A stretch of DNA of 64,000 bases from Janthinobacterium lividum PAMC 25724 (GCA_000242815.2 AHHB01000028.1:62001-126000); one strand, 5' to 3'; shown: positions 18,540-28,375, counted from the first letter of the stretch. Numbers and translations are program-made. Notes: generated by a model not told the origin, from the sequence alone.

Positions 18540-20792
18540 CTGCACGTCCCACCAGGTCGGCAGCAATTGACGGATTTCGGGTCGGGAAAAACGGTCGTCG
18601 ATCAGATAGACGACGCCCTTGTCCGACTGCGTGCGGATGACTCTGCCAGCCGCTTGCACTACTTTTTGCATGCCCGGATACAAATACGTGTAGTCGTAGC
18701 CGGCGCCGAAGATGTCGCCCATGCGCTGGCGGATCTGCTCGTTGACGGGATTGATCTGTGGCAAACCGAGGGTGGCGATGAAGGCGCCGATCAGGCGCGC
18801 GCCCGGCAAGTCGATGCCTTCGCCGAAGGCTCCGCCCAGCACGGCAAAGCCGATGCCGCGCGTGTCCAGGCCAAAGCGGCCCAGGAATTGCGCGCGGGCA
18901 TTATCGTCCATGCGGCGCGGCTGCTGCCAGATGGGCACGTCGGATTGCTGCTGTGCAAACAGGCTGGCGGTCTTTTCCATGTAATCAAAACTGCTGAAGA
19001 AGGCCAGGTAGTTGCCCGGCGTTTCGGCGTACTGGCGCGCCATCAGTTGCACGATGGGCAGTAGCGAAGCGGCGCGGTGCTGGTAACGCGTGGAAATAGT
19101 GTCCGCCACGCGCACGGATAGCTGTTCCGCCTGGAAAGGCGATTCCACGTCGACCCAGGCCGTGTCGGCGGGCATGCCCAGGGTGTCGCTATAGTAATTC
19201 CACGGGCTCAGGGTGGCGGAAAACAGGGCCGTGCTGTGGCTGGCCGCGAAACGTTCCTTGAGGAAGGGCGCCGGGACGATGTTGCGAATGCAGACGGTGG
19301 AGCCAGCAGTCGATCCCGTATTTGTCTTGCTGACATCGAACAGCGAATGTGCGCCAAAGCTCTCCGCCAGGCGGTTGATCAGCAACACGTCAAAATAAAA
19401 GCGCTGCACGTCCTCATCGAGCGCTGCCGCGTGTTCGGCCTGGTAGTCGCCGATGGCCGTCGCCACACCTTGCAGGGCGCCAAAGAATTTTTCCGGTAAG
19501 TCCGCATGCACGTGGTAGTCGCCATCTTGTTCCTTGAGCAAGGTCGTCCATTGGCGCGAGAGGCGGTCCAGCGGTTTCTTCAAGGCGACAGGCGCGACCT
19601 TGCGCAACAGCTTCAGCTTGACCTGCTCCAGCTCGGCCGTATACATGCTGCGCGCGCGCGACACCATATTGTGCGCTTCGTCAACCAGCACATTGACCTT
19701 CCAGTCGTGCGCCAGGGTCATGCCGTACAGCATGGCGCTGAGATCGAAATAGTAATTGTAGTCGCCGATGACGACATCGCTCCAGCGTGCCAGCTCCATG
19801 CCCAGGTAGTAGGGGCAAACACCCTGTTGCAAGGCGATGGCGCGCACCGCTTGCTTGTCGAGGATCAAGCCGCTGGCCAGCGCGACTTCGCGCGCCAGCG
19901 GCAAGCGGTCGTAAAACCCCTGCGCCAGCGGACACGATTCGCCGTGGCAAGCCTTGTCAGGATGCTCGCAGGCGCTGTTCTTGGCGCTCAGTTCCAGCAC
20001 CCGCAGGGGCAGTAGCGGCGCGCTCTCCTTGAGGATGGCGCAGGCGTCGAGCGCCATTTGCCGTCCCGGCACCTTGGCGGCCAGGAAAAACAGCTTGTCG
20101 AGGCCGTGCGCGGCCGTGGCTTTCAACATGGGGAACAGGCTGCCCACCGTCTTGCCGATACCCGTCGGCGCTTGCGCCAGCAAGCCGCAACCACGGCTGC
20201 TGGCCTTGTACATGGCCTCTGCCAGCTGGCGCTGGCCCGGACGGAAGTCGGCGTGCGGAAAGACCATGCTGGCGAGCTGCGCATCGCGGCTGGCCCGGTG
20301 CGCCATTTCCTGCTCGGCCCAGTCCAGGAAGAGGGTGCAATGCTGCTCGAAGAAAATGCGCAGCGCCTCGGCCGTGCATTCCTCGTGCATGACGCTTTCC
20401 TTCTGGCTGACGATGTCGAAATACACGAGCGCCACGCGCAGCATGGGCAGTTTCAGTTGCTGGCACAGCAAATGGCCGTAGATGCGCGCCTGCGCCCAGT
20501 GCAGCTGGCGGTGGTTGGCAGGCATGGCGTCGAGCTCGCCCCGGTAGGTCTTGATCTCTTCCAGCTGGCGCCGCGCCGGGTCGTAGCCATCGGCGCGCCC
20601 GCGCACATGCAGGGGGCCGAAGTCGCCGCAAAGGCTGATTTCCCGCTGATAATCGTCGTCGCGCCGGCTAGTCACGGTGGCGTGGCCGGCCATGCCTTCC
20701 TGCGCCGTGGGGGCGGGCGTGAAACGCAAGTCCAGGTCGCCGACCTTGGCGGTGAATTCACACAGGGCGCGCACGGCGATCGTGTAGCTCAT
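18528..20792 (-). CDS. DinG/Rad3-type helicase with N-terminal Cas4-like nuclease domain
   Basis: The 754-residue protein starts with a PD-(D/E)xK nuclease-like domain (RGRADG at ~residues 63-68, then QLEEIKTYRGELD and ARIYGHLL). It continues with an XPD/DinG-type superfamily 2 helicase: motif I QAPTGIGKTVGSLFP, DEAH in NVLVDEAHNMVSRARSM, late motifs GAFIATLGLPQINP and QAAGRVIRTQSDKGV. Cysteines at ACEHPDKACHGESCP could bind an iron-sulfur cluster. The ATG at 20792 has GGGAGG before it and overlaps the FAN1-like stop (ATGA), so the two proteins are made together. The pair suggests DNA repair of crosslinks or branched structures. Confidence 0.88.
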   Translation of the reverse strand: MSYTIAVRALCEFTAKVGDLDLRFTPAPTAQEGMAGHATVTSRRDDDYQREISLCGDFGPLHVRGRADGYDPARRQLEEIKTYRGELDAMPANHRQLHWAQARIYGHLLCQQLKLPMLRVALVYFDIVSQKESVMHEECTAEALRIFFEQHCTLFLDWAEQEMAHRASRDAQLASMVFPHADFRPGQRQLAEAMYKASSRGCGLLAQAPTGIGKTVGSLFPMLKATAAHGLDKLFFLAAKVPGRQMALDACAILKESAPLLPLRVLELSAKNSACEHPDKACHGESCPLAQGFYDRLPLAREVALASGLILDKQAVRAIALQQGVCPYYLGMELARWSDVVIGDYNYYFDLSAMLYGMTLAHDWKVNVLVDEAHNMVSRARSMYTAELEQVKLKLLRKVAPVALKKPLDRLSRQWTTLLKEQDGDYHVHADLPEKFFGALQGVATAIGDYQAEHAAALDEDVQRFYFDVLLINRLAESFGAHSLFDVSKTNTGSTAGSTVCIRNIVPAPFLKERFAASHSTALFSATLSPWNYYSDTLGMPADTAWVDVESPFQAEQLSVRVADTISTRYQHRAASLLPIVQLMARQYAETPGNYLAFFSSFDYMEKTASLFAQQQSDVPIWQQPRRMDDNARAQFLGRFGLDTRGIGFAVLGGAFGEGIDLPGARLIGAFIATLGLPQINPVNEQIRQRMGDIFGAGYDYTYLYPGMQKVVQAAGRVIRTQSDKGVVYLIDDRFSRPEIRQLLPTWWDVQLAD

Positions 20793-22438
20793 GGCGCGCC
20801 CTCCCATTGCAGGTAGCACACGCTGACGGGCATGGCGTGTTCGGCGCAGTACGCTATCCAGCGCAGCTGGTTGTCTTGCAGGCGGTCACCCGGACCCTTG
20901 ACTTCGATCATGCGGTAGCGCTGCTCGGCCGGCCAGAACTGGATTAAATCGGGCAAGCCGCTGCGGTTGTTTTTAATATCGAGCAAGATGCGCTCAAACG
21001 CCTTCTTCAGGTGGGCCGCCGGGATGCAGGCCAGCGCCAGGTCCAGCAAGTCCTTGTCCAGCGCTTGCCAGCTGACGAAGGGCGAAACGATGCCGTGCTT
21101 GCTGGCCAAGGTGGCGCGGATGGCGGCGCGGTAACGGCCGTCGTCCAGTTGCGCCAGGCAGGCGGCAAAGTCCCGGCTGCGGCGCGCATGGAAATCGGCG
21201 CTGTGCAAGTCGGCCGGGCCACGGTGAAACGGGTGGAAAAAGGCGCCCGGTATGGCCTTGAAGATGGCCGGCCAGCACAGCAGGCCGAACAGCGAGTTGA
21301 TCAGGGTGTTTTCCACGTAGTACACGGGCGCGTCGTCCTGCATCAGGTGCTGCTGCACCACGCCTTCGACGTAGCTCGCTGCGCCTGGATGCGGCAGCCG
21401 CAGATCGATGCGGTCCACGGCGGCGGCGACGTTGGCTGCCTGTTTTGCGTGGCCCAGCTTGCGCCGCAAGCGTGGCGCCATGCGTAGCAGCAATTGCTGT
21501 TCTCCTTCGCTTTCCGGCGCGGCCAGGGCCAGCGTCAGGCGTTCGTAGGCCGCTTGCGCCTGCTCATCTTTTTCCAGCACGCGGATGGCGCGCCCGCGCG
21601 CGCCCGGATAGCGGCAATCGGCGTAGGCGCGGTAGGCGGCTGGCCAGTCCTGGCATTTTTCCAGATGCTGGGCGATCTGGAAGCGCAGCTTGTCGCGCCG
21701 GCTGGCTAGCCAGGTATTGTCCGGCGATAATGGCAGCGCCGCCAGTTGCTGCAGCACTTCGTCTGCCGGCACGTCGTCGTTGTAGCGTTCGCGGCACTGG
21801 TACAGCACTTCATAGTGCTCGATATCCTGGCGCGTGCGAAAACCGCGCGACTGCGGCGAGAATTCCACTTTTTCATATTGGTACACCCCGAGGTCGGACA
21901 GCACGAATTGCGACCAGTCCTGGCGATAGTTGCCAAAATAGATCAGGCGCAGGCGGTCGCACAGCGGTTGCAGACCGATGCGGTACAGTACGTCGCCCGA
22001 GGCCGGATACCAGGCGGAAAACGGCTTAGCTTCAGCATGTTGTTCGCGCAAGGCGTCGAGTTGCTCGGCCTTGCGCGCCGTCTTCAGGGGGGCTGCAAGG
22101 CTGAAGGCTTCGGCGACTTCTGCTTTCAGCAGCAAGTCGAATACCGCATCGAGCGCAATGACGGGGTCGGCCTCCACCCATGCCAAGGCGAGCAAGGGCA
22201 GGGCGGCCGCGCGCGTGTCGCCGATTTCCGGGTAATTGAGTTTGCTGGCGCGAAATAGACAGCCTTTGCGCATGACCAGGCGCACGAACAGGGCGCGCGA
22301 GGGCTGCGGCAGTGCGCCGAATGCGGCGATGAACTGTATTTCTTCAGCGCTCAGCAGATCGGCGTAACGCGCGCCGATCCAGTGTAAGACTTCCTGGAAA
22401 TTATCCAGATAGTACAAGGGATTTTCCAGGACTCTCAG
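20789..22438 (-). CDS. FAN1-like nuclease with VRR-NUC domain
   Basis: The ~549-residue protein ends in a VRR-NUC nuclease domain: SGLPDLIQFW, then YRMIEVKGPGDRLQDNQLRW, which contains the D...ExK catalytic residues. The N-terminal part (YYLDNFQEVLHWIGARY, LPQPSRALFVRLVMRKG, FRASKLNY) matches bacterial FAN1-type proteins with a SAP-like region. FAN1 enzymes cut near interstrand crosslinks and flaps. I chose the ATG at 22438 (MLRVLENPLYY); a longer start at 22489 adds low-complexity residues. It overlaps the helicase gene. Confidence 0.85.
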   Translation of the reverse strand: MRVLENPLYYLDNFQEVLHWIGARYADLLSAEEIQFIAAFGALPQPSRALFVRLVMRKGCLFRASKLNYPEIGDTRAAALPLLALAWVEADPVIALDAVFDLLLKAEVAEAFSLAAPLKTARKAEQLDALREQHAEAKPFSAWYPASGDVLYRIGLQPLCDRLRLIYFGNYRQDWSQFVLSDLGVYQYEKVEFSPQSRGFRTRQDIEHYEVLYQCRERYNDDVPADEVLQQLAALPLSPDNTWLASRRDKLRFQIAQHLEKCQDWPAAYRAYADCRYPGARGRAIRVLEKDEQAQAAYERLTLALAAPESEGEQQLLLRMAPRLRRKLGHAKQAANVAAAVDRIDLRLPHPGAASYVEGVVQQHLMQDDAPVYYVENTLINSLFGLLCWPAIFKAIPGAFFHPFHRGPADLHSADFHARRSRDFAACLAQLDDGRYRAAIRATLASKHGIVSPFVSWQALDKDLLDLALACIPAAHLKKAFERILLDIKNNRSGLPDLIQFWPAEQRYRMIEVKGPGDRLQDNQLRWIAYCAEHAMPVSVCYLQWEGAP

Positions 22439-22741
22439 CATGGGGGCGATAGGGCAACAGGGCAATAGGGCAGTGGTGCAACAGGGCAAGTTGCAAGCGG
22501 ATGATTTTTACTGTGTTTATATACAGTTTAAACCTTCCGCCGCCGCTTGCCCAGCGATTTCATGTCCAGCCACCTGTACGGCAGGCAAAACAGCGCTTGT
22601 GCTTGTGATTGCTCGGGCAATGATAGCCGAGGCGATGGCATGCACGGCAGCAAAGCAATGACGGGTATAATTAATAAACATTTTAGTTTACTTATATGGC
22701 GTGGCCACGTAGGCTTGCCAGAGACAATCCGCCGAGGCCGC

Positions 22742-23959
22742 ATGAAAAACATCATTCTCATTTGCGCCGCCTGTATGCTGGCGCTGCTATCGACCATCGG
22801 CGCCTCCCTGCCATACCCGATCTTGCCGCCCTTGTTCGCCGCCGAGGCGCCGAATGCCTTCAATCATTTCCTGGGTTTGCCGTCGAAACTGCTGTTCGGC
22901 TTGGCGCTGACCATCAATCCGCTGGGCCTGCTGATCGGCTCGGCCGTGCTGGGGCCGCTGTCGGACCGCTATGGTCGCCGTCCCTTGCTGATGCGCACGG
23001 CCGTGGGCGCCGCCATTGGCCACGCCATCACGGCATGGGCACTGGTGATCCAGTCCTATCCGCTGTTCCTGGTGGCCCGTTTCATCACGGGTTTGCTGGA
23101 AGGAAACGGCGCCGTGGCGCGCGCCATGCTGGCCGACCAGTTGACGGGGCCGCTGCGCTTGCGCGCCATGTCCTGGCTCAATGGCGCGTTTTACCTTGGT
23201 TGGCTGGTGGGCCCGATCCTGGCGGGTGCGACCCTGCATTGGGGCGTCACGGTGCCATTCTGGATCGCCGCCACCGCCCTGATGCTCGTCGCCGTGCTGG
23301 TGGCCGCCGGTTTGCCGCGCGAAACGCCTTCGCTATTGACGACCTCGTGGTGGCAGGTGGCGCGCGACCGTCATGTGCTCAATTTGCTGCGCCATGCCGA
23401 GTTGCGCACCTTGTTCATCGTGCAACTGGCGCTGACCTGCGGCGTGGCCAGTTTTTACGAGTTTTATCCGCTGTGGCTAGTCGAGACGGCCAGTTACCAT
23501 GCGCAGGAGATTGCCTGGGTGAATGTAGGCCTGTGCGGCACGATGACGATCACCTCGCTGCTGGCGGGCGGTCCCAGCCGCCATGCGCCGCTGCTGCGCG
23601 CCAGCTGGTATGCGAGTGGCGTGGCGCTGGCCATCGGCGTGCTTGCGCTGGGTGATATATGGGTGGGCCTCGCCGCCATCGTGCTATTCGGCATTCCGAA
23701 TGCGCTGTACAACACGGTCATCCAGGGCTGGTGCGCCGAACGCTTCAGCGTGCATGGGCAGGGCGCCGTGATGGGCTTGCTGTCCACCACCTTTTGCATT
23801 GCCAATATCGTCGTGGCCCTGAGCGGCTCGGTGCTGACGCTGATCGACACGCGGCTGATCCTCGCCGCAGGCGCCATGTCCGCCGCCTGGGCTGCCTGGC
23901 GCATGGCGGCCTGGCGCCGCCAGCTCGATGGCGCCGCCGACGCCAAGGCGGTCGCATGA
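22742..23959 (+). CDS. Major facilitator superfamily transporter
   Basis: The 405-residue protein has about 12 hydrophobic segments and the MFS loop 2-3 motif GPLSDRYGRRPLL near residues 70-82. The central loop is PRETPSLLTTSWWQ. The substrate is unknown; the family includes drug efflux pumps. The ATG at 22742 has GAGG five bases before it. It overlaps the next gene, a Cys-containing regulator, by four bases. Upstream, 22440-22500 holds AGGGCAA-type simple repeats and no gene. Confidence 0.82.
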   Translation: MKNIILICAACMLALLSTIGASLPYPILPPLFAAEAPNAFNHFLGLPSKLLFGLALTINPLGLLIGSAVLGPLSDRYGRRPLLMRTAVGAAIGHAITAWALVIQSYPLFLVARFITGLLEGNGAVARAMLADQLTGPLRLRAMSWLNGAFYLGWLVGPILAGATLHWGVTVPFWIAATALMLVAVLVAAGLPRETPSLLTTSWWQVARDRHVLNLLRHAELRTLFIVQLALTCGVASFYEFYPLWLVETASYHAQEIAWVNVGLCGTMTITSLLAGGPSRHAPLLRASWYASGVALAIGVLALGDIWVGLAAIVLFGIPNALYNTVIQGWCAERFSVHGQGAVMGLLSTTFCIANIVVALSGSVLTLIDTRLILAAGAMSAAWAAWRMAAWRRQLDGAADAKAVA

Positions 23960-24585
23960 GCGCCAGTACGTCCGGGCAGAGCTTGTCGCTGTTGAAGCTG
24001 CGCGGGCCGCAGACGGCGCAGCAACTGGCGCTCTTGCTCGGCATCACCTCCATGGGCGCGCGGCGCCAGCTCGAAGCGGCGCAGCAGAAGGGCCTGGTGG
24101 CCTTCGAGGACGTGGCTGACAAGGTGGGGCGCCCGGCGCGGCGCTGGGCGTTGACGCGCGAGGGCCACGCGCGCTATCCGGACCGGCATGCCGACCTGAC
24201 CCTGGAATTGATCGGGCAAGTGAAAAACCTGTTCGGTGACGAGGGCCTGGATAAATTGATCGACGCGCGCGAACGCAGCAGTGTCGCCGCCTACAGCACG
24301 CTGATCGACTTGCGCCTTGCGCTGGCGCAAAGAGTGGAGATCCTGGCGCGGACGCGCGATGACGAGGGTTACATGGCCCATGCCGAGGCGCAGGACGATG
24401 GCAGTGTCTTGTTGGTGGAAAACCATTGCCCGATTTGCGCAGCGGCCACCGCATGCCAGAATTTCTGCCGCTCGGAGCTGGCCATCTTTCAGCGGGTGTT
24501 GGGGGACGATTGCATGGTGGAACGCAGTCAATATCTGCTGCAGGGCGGGCGGCGCTGCGTGTACCGGATCGTGCCGGTGAGGTGA
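23956..24585 (+). CDS. Winged-helix regulator with C-terminal Cys cluster (SufR/COG2345-like)
   Basis: The 209-residue protein begins with a helix-turn-helix (LLKLRGPQTAQQLALLLGIT, then GARRQLEAAQQKGLV and KVGRPARRWALT). Near the C-terminus it has the cysteine group HCPICAAATACQNFCRSEL, which in SufR-like proteins can hold an iron-sulfur cluster. The ATG at 23956 overlaps the transporter stop, so it may control that transporter in response to redox or iron state. The ligand is inferred, not seen. Confidence 0.78.
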   Translation: MSASTSGQSLSLLKLRGPQTAQQLALLLGITSMGARRQLEAAQQKGLVAFEDVADKVGRPARRWALTREGHARYPDRHADLTLELIGQVKNLFGDEGLDKLIDARERSSVAAYSTLIDLRLALAQRVEILARTRDDEGYMAHAEAQDDGSVLLVENHCPICAAATACQNFCRSELAIFQRVLGDDCMVERSQYLLQGGRRCVYRIVPVR

Positions 24586-24600
24586 AGCCAAGCAAAGGCT

Positions 24601-24627
24601 GGGGTCAGGCCCGGCGGGTCTGACCCC
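24601..24627. terminator. GGGGTC-type palindrome between convergent genes
   Basis: GGGGTCAG and CTGACCCC enclose an 11-base GC-rich loop between the 3' ends of the regulator gene (24585) and the phasin gene (24641). It could end transcription from both sides, though the T-run is poor. It belongs to a family also seen at 34097, 36752 and 45087. Confidence 0.55.
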
Positions 24628-24640
24628 ACATGGAGTCAAC

Positions 24641-25240
24641 TTACTTTTTGGCAGCCTTCGGCTTGGCAGCGGGCGCCGCCTTTTCCGGCGCAGCTTGTGC
24701 GCCGGCCGTGGCCTGCGCCACTTGCGCGCTGGCCTTGGCAATTTGATCTTCCACCGTCTTCACGGCCTGTTTCGTGGCCTTGGTTACTTGTTCGTAACCG
24801 AGGAAGGCGTTGTCGATGGCAGCCTTGACGATGGCCACGGCGTTTTCCGAGCCCGGCGGCACGTTTTTCGTGACGTCATAAATCAGGGCGCTCAAATTGC
24901 TTTTTGCTTCGGCCACGTGGGCTTCTGCGGCCGTGGTGAATTCCGTGTGGATTTCCTTGATGATGTCGTCGAGTTGCTGTTTATACGCTTTTGCACCGGC
25001 AACACCCGGTTGCAGCTGGGCAGCGGCGGCCGCCATGGCAGCCTTTGGATCCTTGGCCTGACTGATTTCCTTGCTGGCGGCAAGGCCATCTTCGATGCCG
25101 GACTTGGCGGTAGCCATGTTCAGCGCCAGTACCTGCTCCACGCCTTGCACGGCCTTGGAGGTGAGGCTGTTGAAGGTCATCAGCTGGAATTCAAACAGGG
25201 CCTTGGTGGCCGATGCGAATTGTTCGGGATTTGTAAACAT
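24641..25240 (-). CDS. phaP: Phasin (polyhydroxyalkanoate granule-associated protein)
   Basis: Phasins coat polyhydroxyalkanoate granules in the cytoplasm. The 199-residue protein has the Phasin_2 pattern: the N-terminal FTNPEQFASATKALFEFQLM, long amphipathic helices (LTSKAVQGVEQVLALNMATA), and an Ala/Lys-rich C-terminal tail (APEKAAPAAKPKAAKK). Length is typical for betaproteobacterial PhaP. A GGAG site lies before the ATG at 25240. It stands alone between two 3' or regulatory regions. Confidence 0.9.
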   Translation of the reverse strand: MFTNPEQFASATKALFEFQLMTFNSLTSKAVQGVEQVLALNMATAKSGIEDGLAASKEISQAKDPKAAMAAAAAQLQPGVAGAKAYKQQLDDIIKEIHTEFTTAAEAHVAEAKSNLSALIYDVTKNVPPGSENAVAIVKAAIDNAFLGYEQVTKATKQAVKTVEDQIAKASAQVAQATAGAQAAPEKAAPAAKPKAAKK

Positions 25241-25347
25241 GTGGTCTCCTCGGTTTGAATAGATACGTTCTTATCGTTCCATACTCTTTCGATGCCGCAT
25301 TGCCATTGCTTGCTCTCAAGCCGGTGCCCCGTGTGGTCATGGCCCCA

Positions 25348-25542
25348 TTATTTAACAAGCGCCGGTTTTTCGCAACGGCTATCTTTGTACGGTCCCGAGG
25401 CCAGTTCCCAGCCAAATCCCAGCGTGGACTGGGCGCATGACAGGGTGCCGTCGATCTTGCTGCGCCATTGGTACCAGGGTGCCGGCGCGGCCGAGGCGTA
25501 CGCGCAGGCGGCCAGCAGGGCTGCGGCGATCAGGTATTTCAT
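25348..25542 (-). CDS. Small secreted protein, 64 residues
   Basis: An ATG at 25542, with GGAGC before it, opens a 64-residue frame with a clear signal peptide (MKYLIAAALLAACAYASAAP). The mature part is short and polar with two cysteines (GTLSCAQSTLG and KDSRCEK) that could pair in the periplasm. I do not recognise a family. It stands between the phasin and the hybrid kinase on the same strand. Confidence 0.6.
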   Translation of the reverse strand: MKYLIAAALLAACAYASAAPAPWYQWRSKIDGTLSCAQSTLGFGWELASGPYKDSRCEKPALVK

Positions 25543-25589
25543 CAGTGCTCCGAAAGAAAAGTCTGCCGACATTGTAGCGCGCTGGCGAT

Positions 25590-27851
25590 TCAGGCAGCCG
25601 GCGATTGCGGCGCTGCGGCCGGTAACTGCAGGGTGAAGGTGGTGCCGCTGTCGGCACCGGTGCTGCTGCTGGCGCCGATATTGCCACCCAGCACGCCCGT
25701 GACGATATTGTGCGCCACATGCAGGCCCAGGCCCGAGCCGCCGGACCCGAGCTTGGTCGTGAAAAAGGGGTCGTAGATGCGCGCCAGATCGTCGGCGGCG
25801 ATGCCCACGCCCGTGTCGGCGATGGACACGGTGATCATCTGCCCGTCATCGCTGGCGCACGCGGTGATGCTGATATTGCCGCCGCTGCGCCCCTCGAAGC
25901 CATGGCGCAGGCAGTTTTCCAGCAGGTTGCTCAGTACCTGACCCAGCGGATCGGGATAGCTGTCCATGACCAGGCCGTCTGGTACGTTTTGCGTCAGGCT
26001 CAGGCCGGCGGCCTTGAGCAGCGTGGACATGGGCAGCATCAGTTCGGCGATGAACTGGCGTAGCGGAAAACGCCGCCGTGGCGAGCTGGCGTGGTCAACG
26101 GCGATCAGCTTGAAGCTCGAGACCAGGTCGGCGGCGCGCTGCAAGTTGCGCAGCATGATGGCGTCCGCTTCGCTCGCTTGGCTCAGGTAGGCACCGAGTT
26201 CGGAGCGGCGCAGTCCGTCCTGGAAGCTGGCCTGGATATCGCGCGTGCGCTCGGCCATGGTGGTGGCCACCACCAGGCCGTTGCCGATCGGCGTATTGAG
26301 TTCGTGCGCAATGCCAGCGACCAGCGCGCCCAGTGCGGCCAGCTTGTCGCGGCGCACCAGTTCTTCTTGCGTGATGGACAGGTTTTCCAACGCTGCGGCC
26401 AATTCCCGGTTCGTCTGCTCGGAGTGCTCCTTGGCCTGCGTCAAGGCTGCCGTGCGTTCGTCTACCAGCTCTTCGAGGTGGGCGCGGTGGCGCTGCAGTT
26501 CGCGTTCGTGGCGCATGCGCCCGATGGCGATGCCTGCCAGGTCGGTGGCCGTATCGATCAGCTGCAGCTCGTGCGCATCGGGCTTGCGCACTTCGCGGTA
26601 GTACATGGCGAAAGAGCCGAGCACGGCGCCATCCTGGCCGAAGATGGGGCGCGACCAGCAGGCGCGCAAGCCGAACGGTGCCGCCAGCTCGCGGTAAGGT
26701 GCCCACAGCGGATCGTGCATGATATCGCTCACGACCACCGGTTCGTGCCGGAACATGGCCGTGCCGCAGGAGCCCACGCCGGGTCCGATGGCCACGCCTT
26801 CGAGCTGGGTCAGGTACTCGGGCGGCAGGCTGGGGCCGGTCGCGCTGTGCATGTGGATGCCATCATCGTCGAGCAGCATGATGGAACAGAGCACGCCACG
26901 CGACTGGCTTTCGATCAGCAGCAGCAGCTGGTTCAGGGTGGGGTTCAGGGGTGCGCCCTTGGCGACCATTTCCAGCAAGGCGCTCTGGCCCGCGCGCATC
27001 GCTTCGGCGAAGTTGCGTTCGGTTAAGTCGATGACGCGCGCATGGACCAGCTGGCGCCCTGGCACGGACAAGCGCATCAAACGGATTTCGCACGCGATCG
27101 GGTGGCTGTCGCGGTGGCAGCAGATGGCGCGGAAAACGACGATCTTGCCTTGCAAGGTATCGCCGATCTTCTCTTCCAGCAATTGCGGCGAGGCGCGGCC
27201 GTCGTCCTGATGCCTGGGGAACAGCGGCTCGATGCCGCCTTGCAGCAGTTCGGCCAGCGGCATGCCGAACAATTCTTCGGCCAGGTGGTTGGCGTCGATC
27301 AGCAGGCGGTTGTCGATATCGAACAGCAGCACGGCGTCGGGTGAGCCAGCCAGGATGGCATGGTAATTGACTTCCAGCGTTTGCGGATGCCGCGGCCGCG
27401 CCGTTGTTGCAGCCGTTGCAGTGGTAGCGGAAAGGCGCGCGGCCTGCACCTCGGCCTTGTGCAATGCCAGTTCCATGAGGATTTTTTCCGCCACGTCGCG
27501 CGCATTGAAGGGCATTTTGATGTAATCGCTGGCGCCGGCGCCCACGCTGCGGCCCTGTTCCTCGGCGCTGGGCGTGGCCGACATCAGCAGCAGGGGCACG
27601 CCGTGGCTTCCGCCCGCATTGCGCAGGCGCAGGCAGGTGGCGCCGATATTCGTGCCGGCCAGCGCCGCGTCGAGCAAGATCAAGTCGGTACCGCCGGCCG
27701 CCAGTTGCACGCCTTCGTCGACATCACCCGCCAGTCCCGTGCCCAGGTTATGCCGGTCCAGCACATACAGCAGTTCGCGCACATCGTCAGGTGAATTGCT
27801 GACCAGTAGCACCTTGGCCCGATCGGCGATGGAAGAAATCAACTGAGTCAT
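25590..27851 (-). CDS. Hybrid sensor kinase: receiver-PAS-GAF-histidine kinase
   Basis: The 753-residue protein has no membrane segment. In order: an N-terminal receiver (VLLVSNSPDDVRELL, Asp in LILLDAALAG, Lys region SDYIKMPF), a PAS domain (YHAILAGSPDAVLLFDIDN), a GAF domain (residues ~290-440, GSCGTAMFRHEPVVVSDI), a coiled coil (LEELVDERTAALTQAKEHSE), a phospho-accepting His in LVAGIAHELNTPIGNG, and the ATPase (NLLENCLRHGFEG, DTGVGIA, GSGGSGLGLHVAHNI). The receiver lacks the usual double-acidic VDD start, so it may be a modulator. The signal is unknown. Confidence 0.85.
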   Translation of the reverse strand: MTQLISSIADRAKVLLVSNSPDDVRELLYVLDRHNLGTGLAGDVDEGVQLAAGGTDLILLDAALAGTNIGATCLRLRNAGGSHGVPLLLMSATPSAEEQGRSVGAGASDYIKMPFNARDVAEKILMELALHKAEVQAARLSATTATAATTARPRHPQTLEVNYHAILAGSPDAVLLFDIDNRLLIDANHLAEELFGMPLAELLQGGIEPLFPRHQDDGRASPQLLEEKIGDTLQGKIVVFRAICCHRDSHPIACEIRLMRLSVPGRQLVHARVIDLTERNFAEAMRAGQSALLEMVAKGAPLNPTLNQLLLLIESQSRGVLCSIMLLDDDGIHMHSATGPSLPPEYLTQLEGVAIGPGVGSCGTAMFRHEPVVVSDIMHDPLWAPYRELAAPFGLRACWSRPIFGQDGAVLGSFAMYYREVRKPDAHELQLIDTATDLAGIAIGRMRHERELQRHRAHLEELVDERTAALTQAKEHSEQTNRELAAALENLSITQEELVRRDKLAALGALVAGIAHELNTPIGNGLVVATTMAERTRDIQASFQDGLRRSELGAYLSQASEADAIMLRNLQRAADLVSSFKLIAVDHASSPRRRFPLRQFIAELMLPMSTLLKAAGLSLTQNVPDGLVMDSYPDPLGQVLSNLLENCLRHGFEGRSGGNISITACASDDGQMITVSIADTGVGIAADDLARIYDPFFTTKLGSGGSGLGLHVAHNIVTGVLGGNIGASSSTGADSGTTFTLQLPAAAPQSPAA

Positions 27852-27961
27852 GGTGGCGCGCCCTTACGCGTATCGTGAGGTGTGAGGTTAGTATTACATC
27901 AAGGCAAGTCGGAGTAAACGACAATTCCTGGTAAGCCAAAGCAAGGCAATGTCAGACGATG

Positions 27962-28375
27962 TTACGCCTTCTGTGATGCCAGTTCGGTGCGCGCTTGTTC
28001 GATACGCGCGTAATTATCCTCGATCCAGTCGACCAGCACGGCCAGCCGTTCGGCCGCCTCGCGTCCCAGCGGCGTGAGGCTGTATTCTACCTTGGGCGGT
28101 ATCACCAGATACGCCTGGCGCAGCACGAAGCCGTCGCCTGCCAGCGCTTCCAGAGTTTGCGCCAGCATTTTTTCGCTGACCCCGCCCACTTCGCGGCGCA
28201 GTTCGCTGAAGCGCCGCGTGCCGCTTAGTAGCAATACCAGCACTAGCACGGCCCAGCGGCTGGTCAGGTGGCTGAGCACGACGCGCGACGGACAGGCCGC
28301 TGCGAGCAGTTGCGCGCCCTGGTTTTGCTCGGTGAGGGCGGCGCGCAGGCTGGCCCCTGGAGTGTCTGTGGACAT
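27962..28375 (-). CDS. HxlR-family regulator, QorR-like
   Basis: The 137-residue winged-helix protein matches HxlR regulators: CPSRVVLSHLTSRWAVLVLV, FSELRREVGGVSEKMLAQTL, LEALAGDGFVLRQAY, and VEYSLTPLGREA. A single conserved Cys before the first helix is known in QorR/HypR as a redox sensor. It faces a NAD(P)H:quinone reductase-like gene across a region of TACTTAC repeats, the standard layout for repressor and target. Confidence 0.85.
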   Translation of the reverse strand: MSTDTPGASLRAALTEQNQGAQLLAAACPSRVVLSHLTSRWAVLVLVLLLSGTRRFSELRREVGGVSEKMLAQTLEALAGDGFVLRQAYLVIPPKVEYSLTPLGREAAERLAVLVDWIEDNYARIEQARTELASQKA

